DNA of 41,054 nucleotides from JANRIC01 sp033765345 (GCA_033765345.1 JANRIC010000059.1:1-41054), one strand, 5' to 3'. Counted from the stretch's first letter, positions 17,048 to 25,443 are shown. Translations and numbers: made by a program. Notes: generated from the letters alone by a model not told the origin.

Positions 17048-17064
17048 ATAAACTTTGATTTGAA

Positions 17065-17072
17065 CAAAAGTA
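17065..17072 (-). promoter_or_regulatory. Candidate -7 box of the apiose operon
   Basis: On the minus strand TACTTTTG matches TAnnTTTG exactly and lies 17 bases before the preferred ATG at 17047. No good TTG box is found at the expected distance upstream, which would fit a promoter needing the AraC-type activator. Confidence 0.35.
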
Positions 17073-17120
17073 AGCAAAAACGGCAGCTTGTGAATCATCG
17101 TTTTTTTCCATTTTATATGC

Positions 17121-17129
17121 TATTTTTGC
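17121..17129 (+). promoter_or_regulatory. Candidate -7 box of the araC-type gene and T-tract region
   Basis: TATTTTTGC matches TAnnTTTGC and lies 48 bases before the ATG at 17178. No clear TTG box accompanies it. Four ATTTTT tracts start at 17122, 17130, 17139 and 17150, roughly one helical turn apart, so this divergent control region may be curved or hold repeated regulator sites. Confidence 0.35.
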
Positions 17130-17177
17130 ATTTTTAGTATTTTTCTAAGATTTTTGTTTGAATATAACGGATAAGAA

Positions 17178-18056
17178 ATGAAAAAACCTCATTTACTCAA
17201 ATTGTCCATGCCGCTTTCTTATTCCTTCATTCTTAAAGGAGATGTTATTGCCTGGGACAATCCTTGGCATTTTCACCCGGAGGTTGAGCTTTTGTATTGT
17301 ATCAAAGGGCGGGGAACAAACTTTGTAGGTGATAGCATTCGAGGGATTGAGGAAGGAGAAGTTTTACTGTTTGGGTCAAATTTGCCACATACCCGGCAAC
17401 GTGACCGAGCGTATTACTTACAAAATCCTGAGGAAACTCCGGAGACCATTGTTGTACAGTTTCGGGAAGATTTTCTTGGAGAAGTCTTTTTTCAAGTACC
17501 GGAGTTTTTGCATATCAAAGATTTATTGATAAGGGCACAACGGGGGATCAAATTTTTGGGAAAAGAACGGGTTAAGATTGCAGAATACCTAGAAAGATTA
17601 GTACATTTGAATGATACAGCCCGAATTCTTGCCCTGCTAGAAATCTTTGACAAACTGGCTCGATGTGAAGATATTCTTTATCTCAATCACGAAGGTTATG
17701 AAAGTTCTGCTCACGAAAAATCCGCCCAAAAAATCAATCGGATATATCAATTTACTATTGAACATTTTAGAGAAGACATTAGTCTGGCTACTGTGGCCTC
17801 GTTAGTGAACCTCTCTGAGGCAGCTTTTTGCAGGTATTTTAAATCGCGTTCACGAAAAACCTACTTTGAATACCTTTCTGAGGTAAGGGTTGGTTATGCT
17901 TGTAAGTTATTAGGAGAGGCTGATTGGGACATTGGAGAGGTATGTTATGCCAGCGGATTCAATAACCTGTCTCATTTTCACAAACAATTTAAAAAAATTA
18001 CTGGGATGACTCCTGGAATATATCGAGAGAAGCGCAGGGTGAAAATTACTTCTTAG
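17178..18056 (+). CDS. AraC-family transcriptional regulator, probable apiose-locus regulator
   Basis: The 292-residue protein has an N-terminal cupin-like sensing domain (about 15-150, with WHFHPEVELLYCIKGRG and GEVLLFGSNLPH). The C-terminal AraC DNA-binding domain spans about 190-290 and has two helix-turn-helix units: DISLATVASLVNLSEAAFCRYFKS and WDIGEVCYASGFNNLSHFHKQFKK, ending TPGIYREKRR. The layout is that of sugar-responsive activators. It is divergent from the apiose operon across a gap of about 130 bases, the classic place for its regulator. The effector, apiose or a pathway intermediate, is inferred. Nothing but a short convergent gap separates it from the next gene. Confidence 0.9.
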   Translation: MKKPHLLKLSMPLSYSFILKGDVIAWDNPWHFHPEVELLYCIKGRGTNFVGDSIRGIEEGEVLLFGSNLPHTRQRDRAYYLQNPEETPETIVVQFREDFLGEVFFQVPEFLHIKDLLIRAQRGIKFLGKERVKIAEYLERLVHLNDTARILALLEIFDKLARCEDILYLNHEGYESSAHEKSAQKINRIYQFTIEHFREDISLATVASLVNLSEAAFCRYFKSRSRKTYFEYLSEVRVGYACKLLGEADWDIGEVCYASGFNNLSHFHKQFKKITGMTPGIYREKRRVKITS

Positions 18057-18125
18057 AAAAACAAACTTCTCCAAAAAAAGGTAGATTAAACATCATTCAA
18101 AGAAAAGGATGTATTGAATATATGG

Positions 18126-19112
18126 CTAATCTATATACCTCACGGAGTTGGTATTTCCGCGGCCATCACCTTCTTGGAGATAATTTTTTGGGTCTAGGTG
18201 CCATTGTCCATCTACTACATATTTATAGTAATATTTTCCGGGGGGGAGAGAGGTTCTGTATACCCAGGCATTTCCTTCACGGGTGCAGGGTGCGGTATGG
18301 GTAGACCAGCCATTAAAATCAGCTGCCAGAAATACTTTACGGGCATTCTGAAAAGCCTCCAGCCTAAATACTACGGCATTACCACCTTTTAGCAAGACAG
18401 AGTTAAAGCCGCCATATTCATTGGGTTCCAGAAGTGGGTTATTTGGGTCCTCGATCCAGATGTCATCCACAATAAATTTATAAAGGTATTTACCGTCCTC
18501 GAGATCAATTCTACATATCCATCCATTTTCTTCTTTTTCCATAAGAATTTCTCTGGGGTGCCATTTATTGAAGTTTCCGGCGAGATATATTCTTTTGGCG
18601 TTGGGGTGACCCTTTAAGAAAAAAGTAGTATTCCCAATGAGTTTGGGTTGTGTGAGATTGAGTACAAAATTATGTCTTTTAGCATCCCAATTGCTTAGGG
18701 GTACTCGGTTGGAGGCTTCTACAGGCGGTTCAATCCAGTATTTTTCATTCACTACAAACTTATACTGCCATTCTATTTTGCTGTCGAATTCCTTGAGTCT
18801 TTTTCTAAGTTGATAGATATGTTCTTCTACTTGGGTCATTTTCCAGCCTTCTTTGGACCAATCATTAAATTCACCGGAGACGGCTACTTGTTCAATGTTT
18901 AGATGAGCAAACTCGAGTTGATTGTGTGTGCCGTCCATGCTTGCCTTTTGGTAATCACGCACATCAAACTCGAATACCACCTCCTTACCTTCAATGCGAT
19001 AACCTAGTGCTCTTTTTTCGCCGTTTTTTAAAAGATTAGGAGTAGAAATACAACTGTACACTATCGCAGTGATAAAGAAAAAGTTATTGATTCGTGTCCA
19101 ATTGATGATCAT
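18126..19112 (-). CDS. Lipoprotein with three CBM48/AMPK-type glycogen-binding-like modules
   Basis: The 328-residue protein begins with a signal ending in VYSC, so Cys21 is probably lipidated. Three related beta modules follow, each with an FNDW/FNKW/FNGW motif and a later YKF or YKY strand: VAVSGEFNDWS with WQYKFVVNEKYWIEP; RIYLAGNFNKWH with YLYKFIVDDIWIEDP; KVFLAADFNGWS with YYYKYVVDGQWHLDP. This is the early-set/CBM48 pattern that binds alpha-glucans in AMPK beta subunits and branching enzymes. No catalytic domain is present, so it may hold starch-like glycans at the envelope or act as a scaffold. It starts 9 bases after the retropepsin-like gene and is probably co-transcribed with it. 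Confidence 0.8.
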   Translation of the reverse strand: MIINWTRINNFFFITAIVYSCISTPNLLKNGEKRALGYRIEGKEVVFEFDVRDYQKASMDGTHNQLEFAHLNIEQVAVSGEFNDWSKEGWKMTQVEEHIYQLRKRLKEFDSKIEWQYKFVVNEKYWIEPPVEASNRVPLSNWDAKRHNFVLNLTQPKLIGNTTFFLKGHPNAKRIYLAGNFNKWHPREILMEKEENGWICRIDLEDGKYLYKFIVDDIWIEDPNNPLLEPNEYGGFNSVLLKGGNAVVFRLEAFQNARKVFLAADFNGWSTHTAPCTREGNAWVYRTSLPPGKYYYKYVVDGQWHLDPKNYLQEGDGRGNTNSVRYID

Positions 19113-19121
19113 ATCTTATTA

Positions 19122-20198
19122 TTATTTTTGGGTAGAAACCAGTGCTGGTTTCCATAAATATATTTCTTTTTTTACAAAATTCAGAGCCAATTTAAATTGT
19201 ATCAAAAAGTGATACCCCAATACGCCGTCTAGTTTAACCCCGTATGCTTTGTTGAGGTGTCTTAGGTCAGCCAGCATAGCTTTTAGATTTGGGAATTTCA
19301 CTTTTTCCAGTTCTAATCCTGAGATTTCTCCCATGAGTATTTCAATTTGATCTTGGCCATTGCCGTACAGCAGCCCTCGTTTTTTAATGGTAAAATAACT
19401 TAGGACTTTAGATTTAGAACGTATATCCAGGATATTCATTTCAGCTCCGGTATCCAGTCCGAAGTCCAGGGTATTTTCTCCCAATGTTAGCCTAAGGATA
19501 GGTACATGATCTGCCAGTGTAAATGAGGCCTGATGGTCTGGGGTTTTATCATCTTCCCGAAGGCTGAGTTTTTCGCCGGAACGGTCTAATTTATACAGAA
19601 ATATTTTAGAAATTTTAAAATCGAGAAGAACTTCGAAGTCTTTAAAAAGCTCAAATCCGATCAAACCCAGAATTTCCTCATTTCTTACACGCTCTATATG
19701 ACTCATATCAATGGCTTTGATGCGTGTTTTTTGGAGGGAATATTCCTGCCATTTGAATTGCTCGATTGTCTGGAGGCGTACCTGAGCAATATCTCCGGTT
19801 ACTCCGGTTGCTTCTCTTTCTTCGTTGAATCTGTGGTTAGGAAGGTATTTTGCATTAACAATCAGCTCAGGAGCTCCGCTATCAAAAATGAAAAAACCTT
19901 TTTTGTCATTTAGTTCTGCTTCAACCAACATCAAATTTCCAGAGAGGCGAAAGGGAACTTCCAGGATATTTGGATCAAGCCCTTGATATGAATAAAGGCT
20001 TACTTTGAAGGTGATATCGAGGATTGGTTTTTTAGCAGTGCTATCTTTGAGAGTATATTTGGAGCAATGCTCGGGATTGACAGAACTGATTTGCTTGACA
20101 ACAACTGATTTGTTATCGTGATGAAAAGCGCAAAAAGTAAAAAGTAGGCATATGATTAGTTTCACAAGTGTTTTGAATTTTAGGAATAAGCTGTACAA
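19122..20198 (-). CDS. Tandem retropepsin-like aspartic peptidase
   Basis: The chain of up to 358 residues has an N-terminal hydrophobic export segment and two retropepsin-like half domains. The first carries FFIFDSGAPELIVN (Asp-Ser-Gly at 106-108), the second LDFGLDTGAEMNIL (Asp-Thr-Gly at 249-251). Each is followed by a downstream LGLIGFELF or LDGVLGYHFL strand, as expected for the fold. Two active-site loops in one chain could form a pepsin-like intramolecular pair. The start is uncertain: no early ATG exists, the longest frame begins with TTG at 20198, and a GTG at 20165 would give MKLIICLLFTFC, a tidier signal peptide. The product is probably periplasmic or envelope-bound. Its partner downstream is the CBM48-like lipoprotein. 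Confidence 0.75.
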   Translation of the reverse strand: MYSLFLKFKTLVKLIICLLFTFCAFHHDNKSVVVKQISSVNPEHCSKYTLKDSTAKKPILDITFKVSLYSYQGLDPNILEVPFRLSGNLMLVEAELNDKKGFFIFDSGAPELIVNAKYLPNHRFNEEREATGVTGDIAQVRLQTIEQFKWQEYSLQKTRIKAIDMSHIERVRNEEILGLIGFELFKDFEVLLDFKISKIFLYKLDRSGEKLSLREDDKTPDHQASFTLADHVPILRLTLGENTLDFGLDTGAEMNILDIRSKSKVLSYFTIKKRGLLYGNGQDQIEILMGEISGLELEKVKFPNLKAMLADLRHLNKAYGVKLDGVLGYHFLIQFKLALNFVKKEIYLWKPALVSTQK

Positions 20199-20317
20199 AA
20201 ACTGAGCGTATCTCTTAAACAGCTTATTTTCAAGTATTTGAATCCATACTATTTCTTACAAAGAGGCCGAAAACGTAACAAAGGTTGCTCGTTTGTGCAC
20301 AAATTACTTGAAATAAT

Positions 20318-20342
20318 AAAAAAACCTTCCTTAGTTGGAAGG
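20318..20342 (-). terminator. Rho-independent terminator of the small membrane protein gene
   Basis: Read on the minus strand, CCTTCC, a 6-nt loop and GGAAGG (20342 down to 20325) are followed by seven T (20324-20318). It lies 15 bases after the stop at 20357. Confidence 0.75.
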
Positions 20343-20356
20343 CTTTTCATAGGGAC

Positions 20357-20527
20357 TTAAACGTGGTAACGACCAGTATGGCAGTCTGCCCAAAAAGTAC
20401 GGTATAGAAAATAAACCAACGCCGCAATCAATCCGAAGAAAAACAACTTTTTGAGCAACCAAACCGCTAAACCGATTGCCAGATTTAACAAAACAAGAAA
20501 CACGACAAATTTGACTAAAATATTCAT
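20357..20527 (-). CDS. Small membrane protein (56 residues)
   Basis: An ATG at 20527 opens a 56-codon frame ending in TAA at 20357. The product is almost wholly hydrophobic for its first 42 residues (MNILVKFVVFLVLLNLAIG and then LKKLFFFGLIAALVYFLY), forming two membrane spans with a short KK turn. A polar tail, RTFWADCHTGRYHV, follows. The frame is directly followed by a classic terminator on the same strand and preceded by about 160 bases of AT-rich DNA with dyads, so it looks like an independent short transcript. I do not recognise the family. Confidence 0.65.
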   Translation of the reverse strand: MNILVKFVVFLVLLNLAIGLAVWLLKKLFFFGLIAALVYFLYRTFWADCHTGRYHV

Positions 20528-20546
20528 GGTTATATGGTTTTTGAAT

Positions 20547-20632
20547 GACGTATGATTATCAATACGTATAGTACTTATTAATGTTACTGTTCCTGGTATT
20601 GCATAGTACTAAATTATTTCAAAATAATTTAT
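20547..20632. promoter_or_regulatory. Dyad-rich leader upstream of the small membrane gene
   Basis: Two perfect dyads lie here: ACGTAT/ATACGT (20548-20553 and 20562-20567) and AAATTATT/AATAATTT (20611-20618 and 20623-20630). AGTACT also occurs at 20605-20610. They sit between the HMG-CoA reductase stop and the small gene start, so they may be operators or mRNA structure. No promoter boxes are certain. Confidence 0.3.
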
Positions 20633-20686
20633 TTTACTAAACTTCTCGAAGATTTTTTGTAAATATTTATAGATTGGCTAAAAATA

Positions 20687-22237
20687 TCAGCGATTTCGTC
20701 CGTATTGTTCGTGGCTGGATACCCAATCTGAGGAAGAAATAGCTGCACCAAGTGAAATTTCGCCGGCCAGCACTACTCCGGCTACAATTTCAGCAAATTT
20801 AAAAACCTTTCCTTGCCCATAGCAGCCCATGATTTCCAGACACTCTTTCTGTGTGGGTAGTCCGGTACCTCCTCCATAAGTGGCTACGATGAGAGAAGGC
20901 AAGGTGATGGAGACATATAAATCACCTTCGGGGTTAAGTTGTGTATAAAGAACTCCGACAGAGGATTCGGCAATGTTGGCTACATCTTGTCCTGTGGCAA
21001 TAAAAATTGCTGTAAGAGCATTGGCAGCGTGTAGCCCGTTGTTGTTGGCACCGGCTATGATAGAGGCGATATTGGCGATTTGGGCGTGGTGGAAAAGTTG
21101 TTCGGGGGCGACACGCATTTTGTCGAGTAGTATCTCTTTCTTGACGATACATTCTGCCACGACTCTTTTGCCACGGGTTCGCATCAGGTTGATATGAGAA
21201 GCTTTTTTATCGGTTGCCAGGTTGGATTCTAGGTAAAAGTGTCGGATGGGGTGTTCTTTGTAGTGTTCAAAAATCCAGTGGCAGGACTCATACGTGGCTT
21301 TACCGACCATATTTTGCCCGGCGGCATCTCCGGTGGTAAAGTTAAAACGAGGGAAAACAAAATTGTTGGACAGGTAAGTATCGATAGAATGAAGTTTTAT
21401 GATACTGGAAGTTTGTTCGGCTTCTTTGGCGATTTGATCTTGGTGATTCAGCAGCCATCGGCTAAAATCTCTTGCCCCTCTGGCATTATCAAACTCAAAC
21501 ACGGGAGCGCGCTGCATCAAATCGTCCAATACGGTACATTTGACTCCTCCGCTTAGATTAATCAGTTGGATACCACGATTGTAAGAAGCCACCAAAGTAC
21601 CCTCGGTAGTAGCCAGGGGGATGAGGAACTCTCCCTGGGCGTGTTCGCCGTGAACTGTAAGAGGTCCTGCAAAACCCAAGGGGATTTGTGCCACTCCGGT
21701 AAAGTGTTCGCAATTGCCTTGTACCAGGGTAGGTTCAAAAGAAAATTGTTTGAGGTGTTGGAAAGAAGTCTGAGCAAAGTTTTCTATAAAATTCTGCCTT
21801 TCCTGAATGATCTCAGGAGAGTAATCATCCTGGGCATTGCGTGGGATTTTGGTGGTTTGAGGGCGTTCGGACTGTAAGTAATCTTCTACAGAAATTTCCA
21901 GCAGACCGAAGGGGAGGGCTTCAAAGCCAATATCGAGGGTATGTTTGCCGTCGGGAAGGCTATAGTTTTGAATGCAAACCCGGATAACTTTTTTGAGTGG
22001 AAAAGGGATAGGAGGGTTTAGAGAAAGGCTGTTGGCAGCTAATATTTCATGGGTATCAATTTCTAAAAAAATCTGATTCAGGTCTATGGATTGATTGTTA
22101 ATAGACAGATACTTGATAGCGGTAAGCTCGGCATCAATCAGGCGGTTTTTCAAGGAAAAAAAAAGGTGGGCGTCTTTATATTCAAGACTATTGCGGTTAT
22201 AGAGTTGATTGAGTAGGTGTTGGGGTATGTTGGTCAT
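20687..22237 (-). CDS. Hydroxymethylglutaryl-CoA reductase, class I-like, with extra N-terminal region
   Basis: This enzyme reduces HMG-CoA to mevalonate, feeding isoprenoid synthesis. Class I catalytic residues are all visible in the 516-residue chain: Glu212 (LATTEGTLVAS), Lys344 (ATDKKAS), Asp418 (ATGQD) and His509 (VSSHEQYGRNR). The substrate-side loop reads PLGFAGPLTV and the nucleotide-side motif GDAAGQNM, with a Gly-rich YGGGTGLPTQ. About 150 residues precede the catalytic part. They look beta-rich (for example HTLDIGFEALPFGLLEISVEDYL) and are not part of the usual minimal enzyme. Ordinary bacterial degradative enzymes are class II; this one resembles the archaeal/eukaryotic biosynthetic type. 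Confidence 0.9.
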   Translation of the reverse strand: MTNIPQHLLNQLYNRNSLEYKDAHLFFSLKNRLIDAELTAIKYLSINNQSIDLNQIFLEIDTHEILAANSLSLNPPIPFPLKKVIRVCIQNYSLPDGKHTLDIGFEALPFGLLEISVEDYLQSERPQTTKIPRNAQDDYSPEIIQERQNFIENFAQTSFQHLKQFSFEPTLVQGNCEHFTGVAQIPLGFAGPLTVHGEHAQGEFLIPLATTEGTLVASYNRGIQLINLSGGVKCTVLDDLMQRAPVFEFDNARGARDFSRWLLNHQDQIAKEAEQTSSIIKLHSIDTYLSNNFVFPRFNFTTGDAAGQNMVGKATYESCHWIFEHYKEHPIRHFYLESNLATDKKASHINLMRTRGKRVVAECIVKKEILLDKMRVAPEQLFHHAQIANIASIIAGANNNGLHAANALTAIFIATGQDVANIAESSVGVLYTQLNPEGDLYVSITLPSLIVATYGGGTGLPTQKECLEIMGCYGQGKVFKFAEIVAGVVLAGEISLGAAISSSDWVSSHEQYGRNR

Positions 22238-22361
22238 AAGTGTAATGAAGTTTTAATATTTTTTCGGTAGATCAGATTTGCGACTACGTGTATCATAATC
22301 ACTTAATTTGACGAGCGATCACTCAAAAATACGCATAAGGCAAGTGAAAGTACATAGATTA

Positions 22362-23183
22362 CTACCAAAATTTAAACAAACGTTTTTTGGGGCTTTTGTC
22401 TTTTATAATTTCTTGAATATCAGTTATTTGCTTTAATGTTTGTTCATAGCCAGCTTGATAAATCTGAGCTGCGTTTTTGAAGTCAAATGTTCCGAACTCA
22501 AAAGCTCCTTCTACCTCAATCCGAATATCGCAGCGATTCAGCCGAGGGCGGGTATTTTCCCAGACCAAGAGGTTGGCGCAGCGTTCGCCGATATTGAGTA
22601 ACCCTTCTACTTTCTCCACAGGGCGATTGGGATTTACATTCGTGCCGATGATGATGTCGCAGGAGTCAAGCAGAGGCTCAATGGGCAAATTATTGAGCAG
22701 ACCACCGTCTACATACAAGGAGTTTTGAATTTTTACTGGTCTAAACAGCAATGGGATGGCACAAGAAGCCATAATGGTTGTTGAGAGCTTGCCCCCTCCA
22801 AAAATCTCGTATTCACCTGTATTCAGGTTGGTTACACAAACAAAAAGCTTCTTTTGTAGTGCTTCGAAAGTGTCTTCTTCAATATTACTGCAAAGAAGTT
22901 TTTTCAGATACGTTAAATCCGTAAGTCCATCATAAGGAATTCTAATGGTAAAAGCATTGTAAAAGCGAGGTTTGGAAAGAATATCCAGGATTTGTTCGGG
23001 GCTTAGTCCTTCGGCATAATAAGCCCCTACGATCGAGCCCATACTGGTACCAGAGATAAATTCGGGAAATATTCCAGCTTCTTCAAGGGCTTTCAAAATA
23101 CCAGCGTGGGCGATTCCTCTTGCCCCGCCACCACAAAGAGCGATCCCGATTTTGAGTGGATGTGCATTATTTGAAGACATCAT
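22362..23183 (-). CDS. Patatin-like phospholipase (RssA type)
   Basis: The 273-residue protein is a patatin-family lipid hydrolase. It has the oxyanion loop GGGARG (18-23), the nucleophile elbow GTSMG with Ser47, and the partner Asp159 in YVDGGLLNNLP, forming the Ser-Asp dyad. The short length without an export signal fits the cytoplasmic RssA/YchK group. Two ATG codons abut at 23183 and 23180. It is followed on the same strand by the HMG-CoA reductase gene after a 124-base gap and is divergent from the sensor kinase gene. The physiological lipid is unknown. Confidence 0.9.
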   Translation of the reverse strand: MMSSNNAHPLKIGIALCGGGARGIAHAGILKALEEAGIFPEFISGTSMGSIVGAYYAEGLSPEQILDILSKPRFYNAFTIRIPYDGLTDLTYLKKLLCSNIEEDTFEALQKKLFVCVTNLNTGEYEIFGGGKLSTTIMASCAIPLLFRPVKIQNSLYVDGGLLNNLPIEPLLDSCDIIIGTNVNPNRPVEKVEGLLNIGERCANLLVWENTRPRLNRCDIRIEVEGAFEFGTFDFKNAAQIYQAGYEQTLKQITDIQEIIKDKSPKKRLFKFW

Positions 23184-23475
23184 ACATTATTTAGCCATCT
23201 TATACCCGGATTAAAGTAATTTTCAAGATTGATTAGCCTGATTTTGAATGATTTACATTCTTAAACTTTGGAAAACCATCTCGATTTAAGGATATATTAC
23301 TGCAAGTTTCTGCAATTTACACCAAGATTCCATAGATCAAACCTGAATATTATCAAATTATGAAATTTTGGGGGCAGTAGACTGTCTGATTTTATTTAGC
23401 TTTTTTTTTGTGTATATTCACTTGTGAAGCAAGGCTAAACACACAAAACTTAATTTCCATTAAGACCAATTCTCC

Positions 23476-25443
23476 ATGAACCCGAAGGTTTCTATCCGGC
23501 GTATTCCTACTCAAAGTATCCGGGCTAAACTGTTGTTGGCTTTCTCGATATTTGCGCTTATAATTACCCTCATTATAGGTGCATCAATTTGGTTTTATGC
23601 TTACAATCAACGCATAGATCGGCTATTGATAAAGCTTGACGGGATAGAAATGAAATCTTTAAAAGCATTTCTCTTGGCAAAAGATTTTTTCCTCTACGAA
23701 ACCATCAATCCTAAATTTTATGAAAAAGGAAAAAGCACTTATTGGGATGAGCAGAAAAAACTTCATGCCGATATTAGGCAAGATATTAAGGATATTAAAG
23801 AGCTCGATGACCTAAAGATTATGGTCAATCAAAGCGAGATGGATGGTTTAAGCAATAAAATAATCGCTTTTGATCAAGTATTTGAACGCCTGGTAAATGC
23901 CATTCAAAGGCGCGGATTCAAGGATTACGGAATTGAGGGCGAAATGCGTGATCTCATTCACGAGGTAGAAAGTTATCAGGATCGTTTGAATCTGGGCAGT
24001 ATTTTGACCATCCGCAGACACGAAAAAGATTTTATCATACGCAAACAGGAGGATTACGTCTCTAAATTGGCACAAGCAGCAGACCGACTCAAAAGCGAAA
24101 TCAAAACCAGTATTTTGACTGATTCTCTTAAATCTAGGTTGCTGAAAATTACGGATTTGTATACGGCTACTTTTCGCCAGATGGTAAAAACAGAAAAGGA
24201 GATTGGTTTTCAGGCGAATCAGGGGCTTAAAGGAGAATTAGGCAACCTTTCTTTGGAAATAGACCGAAGTATTAATCAGATTGGCTCACAGGTCAGCGCT
24301 CAAACCCAAAAAATCAGAAACCGTGTACGACTGATGATGTTGCTATTGTTTCTCATCAGCTTTGTCGTGGTCACGGTGGCTGGGTATTATACCGCCCATC
24401 AACTCGGTAAGCCCATCAAAGAGCTTTCAGAGTCTATTTACCGGATTATTGCGAGCAATTTTGAGGGGAATGTAGTCATTCCTCAAACAGATACTAAAGA
24501 TGAAGTAGGTGGACTGGCCAGAGATTTTAGTGTGATGTACCAAAAATTAAAGGAGCATAATGAGGAAATTATGCAGCAAAGTGAAGAAATTGCCTCTCAG
24601 AGAGATCAACTTGAAAAGCAAAATCAGCAAATCCGCCATGCCCGACAAATTGCCGAAGAAGCCAATGAAGAACTTTCGGCCTTGAATACCAATCTGGAAA
24701 AAATTGTCCAAGAGAGAACCCAAAAACTAACCAAGACCAATGAAGAGCTTGACTTGTTTATTTATCGGGCATCTCACGACCTCAAGGGACCCCTTGCCCG
24801 GCTTGCTGGGCTTGCGCTTCTGGGCAATATGGAATGTGAGGAAGCCGTTGCCCGCGAATATTTTGATAAATTTCAGCGTAATACCGAAGAGATGGATGGG
24901 CTGCTCAATAAACTTTTGATGATTCACGTCATCAATCAGGAAATCAGACGCTATCGTAAGGTTGTGTTTCAAGATGTTTGGGATGAAGCCGAAACAGCCC
25001 TTCAGACCCTCATCCGAAGAACAGGCGGGCAGGTGGAGTTTCAGAATGAATATCCACAACCTTTTTTCTCAGACAAACAATTATTGATTTTAATCGTGCA
25101 AAATCTGGTAGAAAATGCACTTCTCTACCAAAAAAAAGAAGAAAATACTGTTTTTCCCGTCCGTTTGAGTTTTCAAAATGACCGAAAACATGAAAAATTC
25201 ATTATTCAGGTTGAGGATCATGGAATAGGCATTGAATCATTGTACAAAGACAAAATTTTTGATATGTTTTTTCGAGGTACTGAGCTTTCACAAGGCAATG
25301 GTTTGGGGCTTTATATTGTTCGCAAAGCCGTAGACGGTTTAGAAGGGCAAATTTTAGTAGAAAGCCAGGTGGATGCTTTTACTCGGATTACCGTTGTATT
25401 GCCTCACCGAAGTACCCGAAAGAAAATTTTGGATTATAATTGA
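23476..25443 (+). CDS. Membrane sensor histidine kinase (orphan)
   Basis: The 655-residue protein has a first membrane span at about 18-42, a mostly helical periplasmic sensor of some 240 residues, and a second span at about 283-307. A HAMP domain (about 303-357) and a coiled coil rich in Glu and Gln (to about 425) come next. The phospho-acceptor His434 lies in YRASHDLKGPLARL. The ATPase domain follows, with N box NLVENALLY and G boxes DHGIGIES and GNGLGLYIV. No response regulator gene is next to it, so its partner lies elsewhere. The 3' end carries the promoter of queA. The signal sensed cannot be read from the sequence. Confidence 0.93.
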   Translation: MNPKVSIRRIPTQSIRAKLLLAFSIFALIITLIIGASIWFYAYNQRIDRLLIKLDGIEMKSLKAFLLAKDFFLYETINPKFYEKGKSTYWDEQKKLHADIRQDIKDIKELDDLKIMVNQSEMDGLSNKIIAFDQVFERLVNAIQRRGFKDYGIEGEMRDLIHEVESYQDRLNLGSILTIRRHEKDFIIRKQEDYVSKLAQAADRLKSEIKTSILTDSLKSRLLKITDLYTATFRQMVKTEKEIGFQANQGLKGELGNLSLEIDRSINQIGSQVSAQTQKIRNRVRLMMLLLFLISFVVVTVAGYYTAHQLGKPIKELSESIYRIIASNFEGNVVIPQTDTKDEVGGLARDFSVMYQKLKEHNEEIMQQSEEIASQRDQLEKQNQQIRHARQIAEEANEELSALNTNLEKIVQERTQKLTKTNEELDLFIYRASHDLKGPLARLAGLALLGNMECEEAVAREYFDKFQRNTEEMDGLLNKLLMIHVINQEIRRYRKVVFQDVWDEAETALQTLIRRTGGQVEFQNEYPQPFFSDKQLLILIVQNLVENALLYQKKEENTVFPVRLSFQNDRKHEKFIIQVEDHGIGIESLYKDKIFDMFFRGTELSQGNGLGLYIVRKAVDGLEGQILVESQVDAFTRITVVLPHRSTRKKILDYN

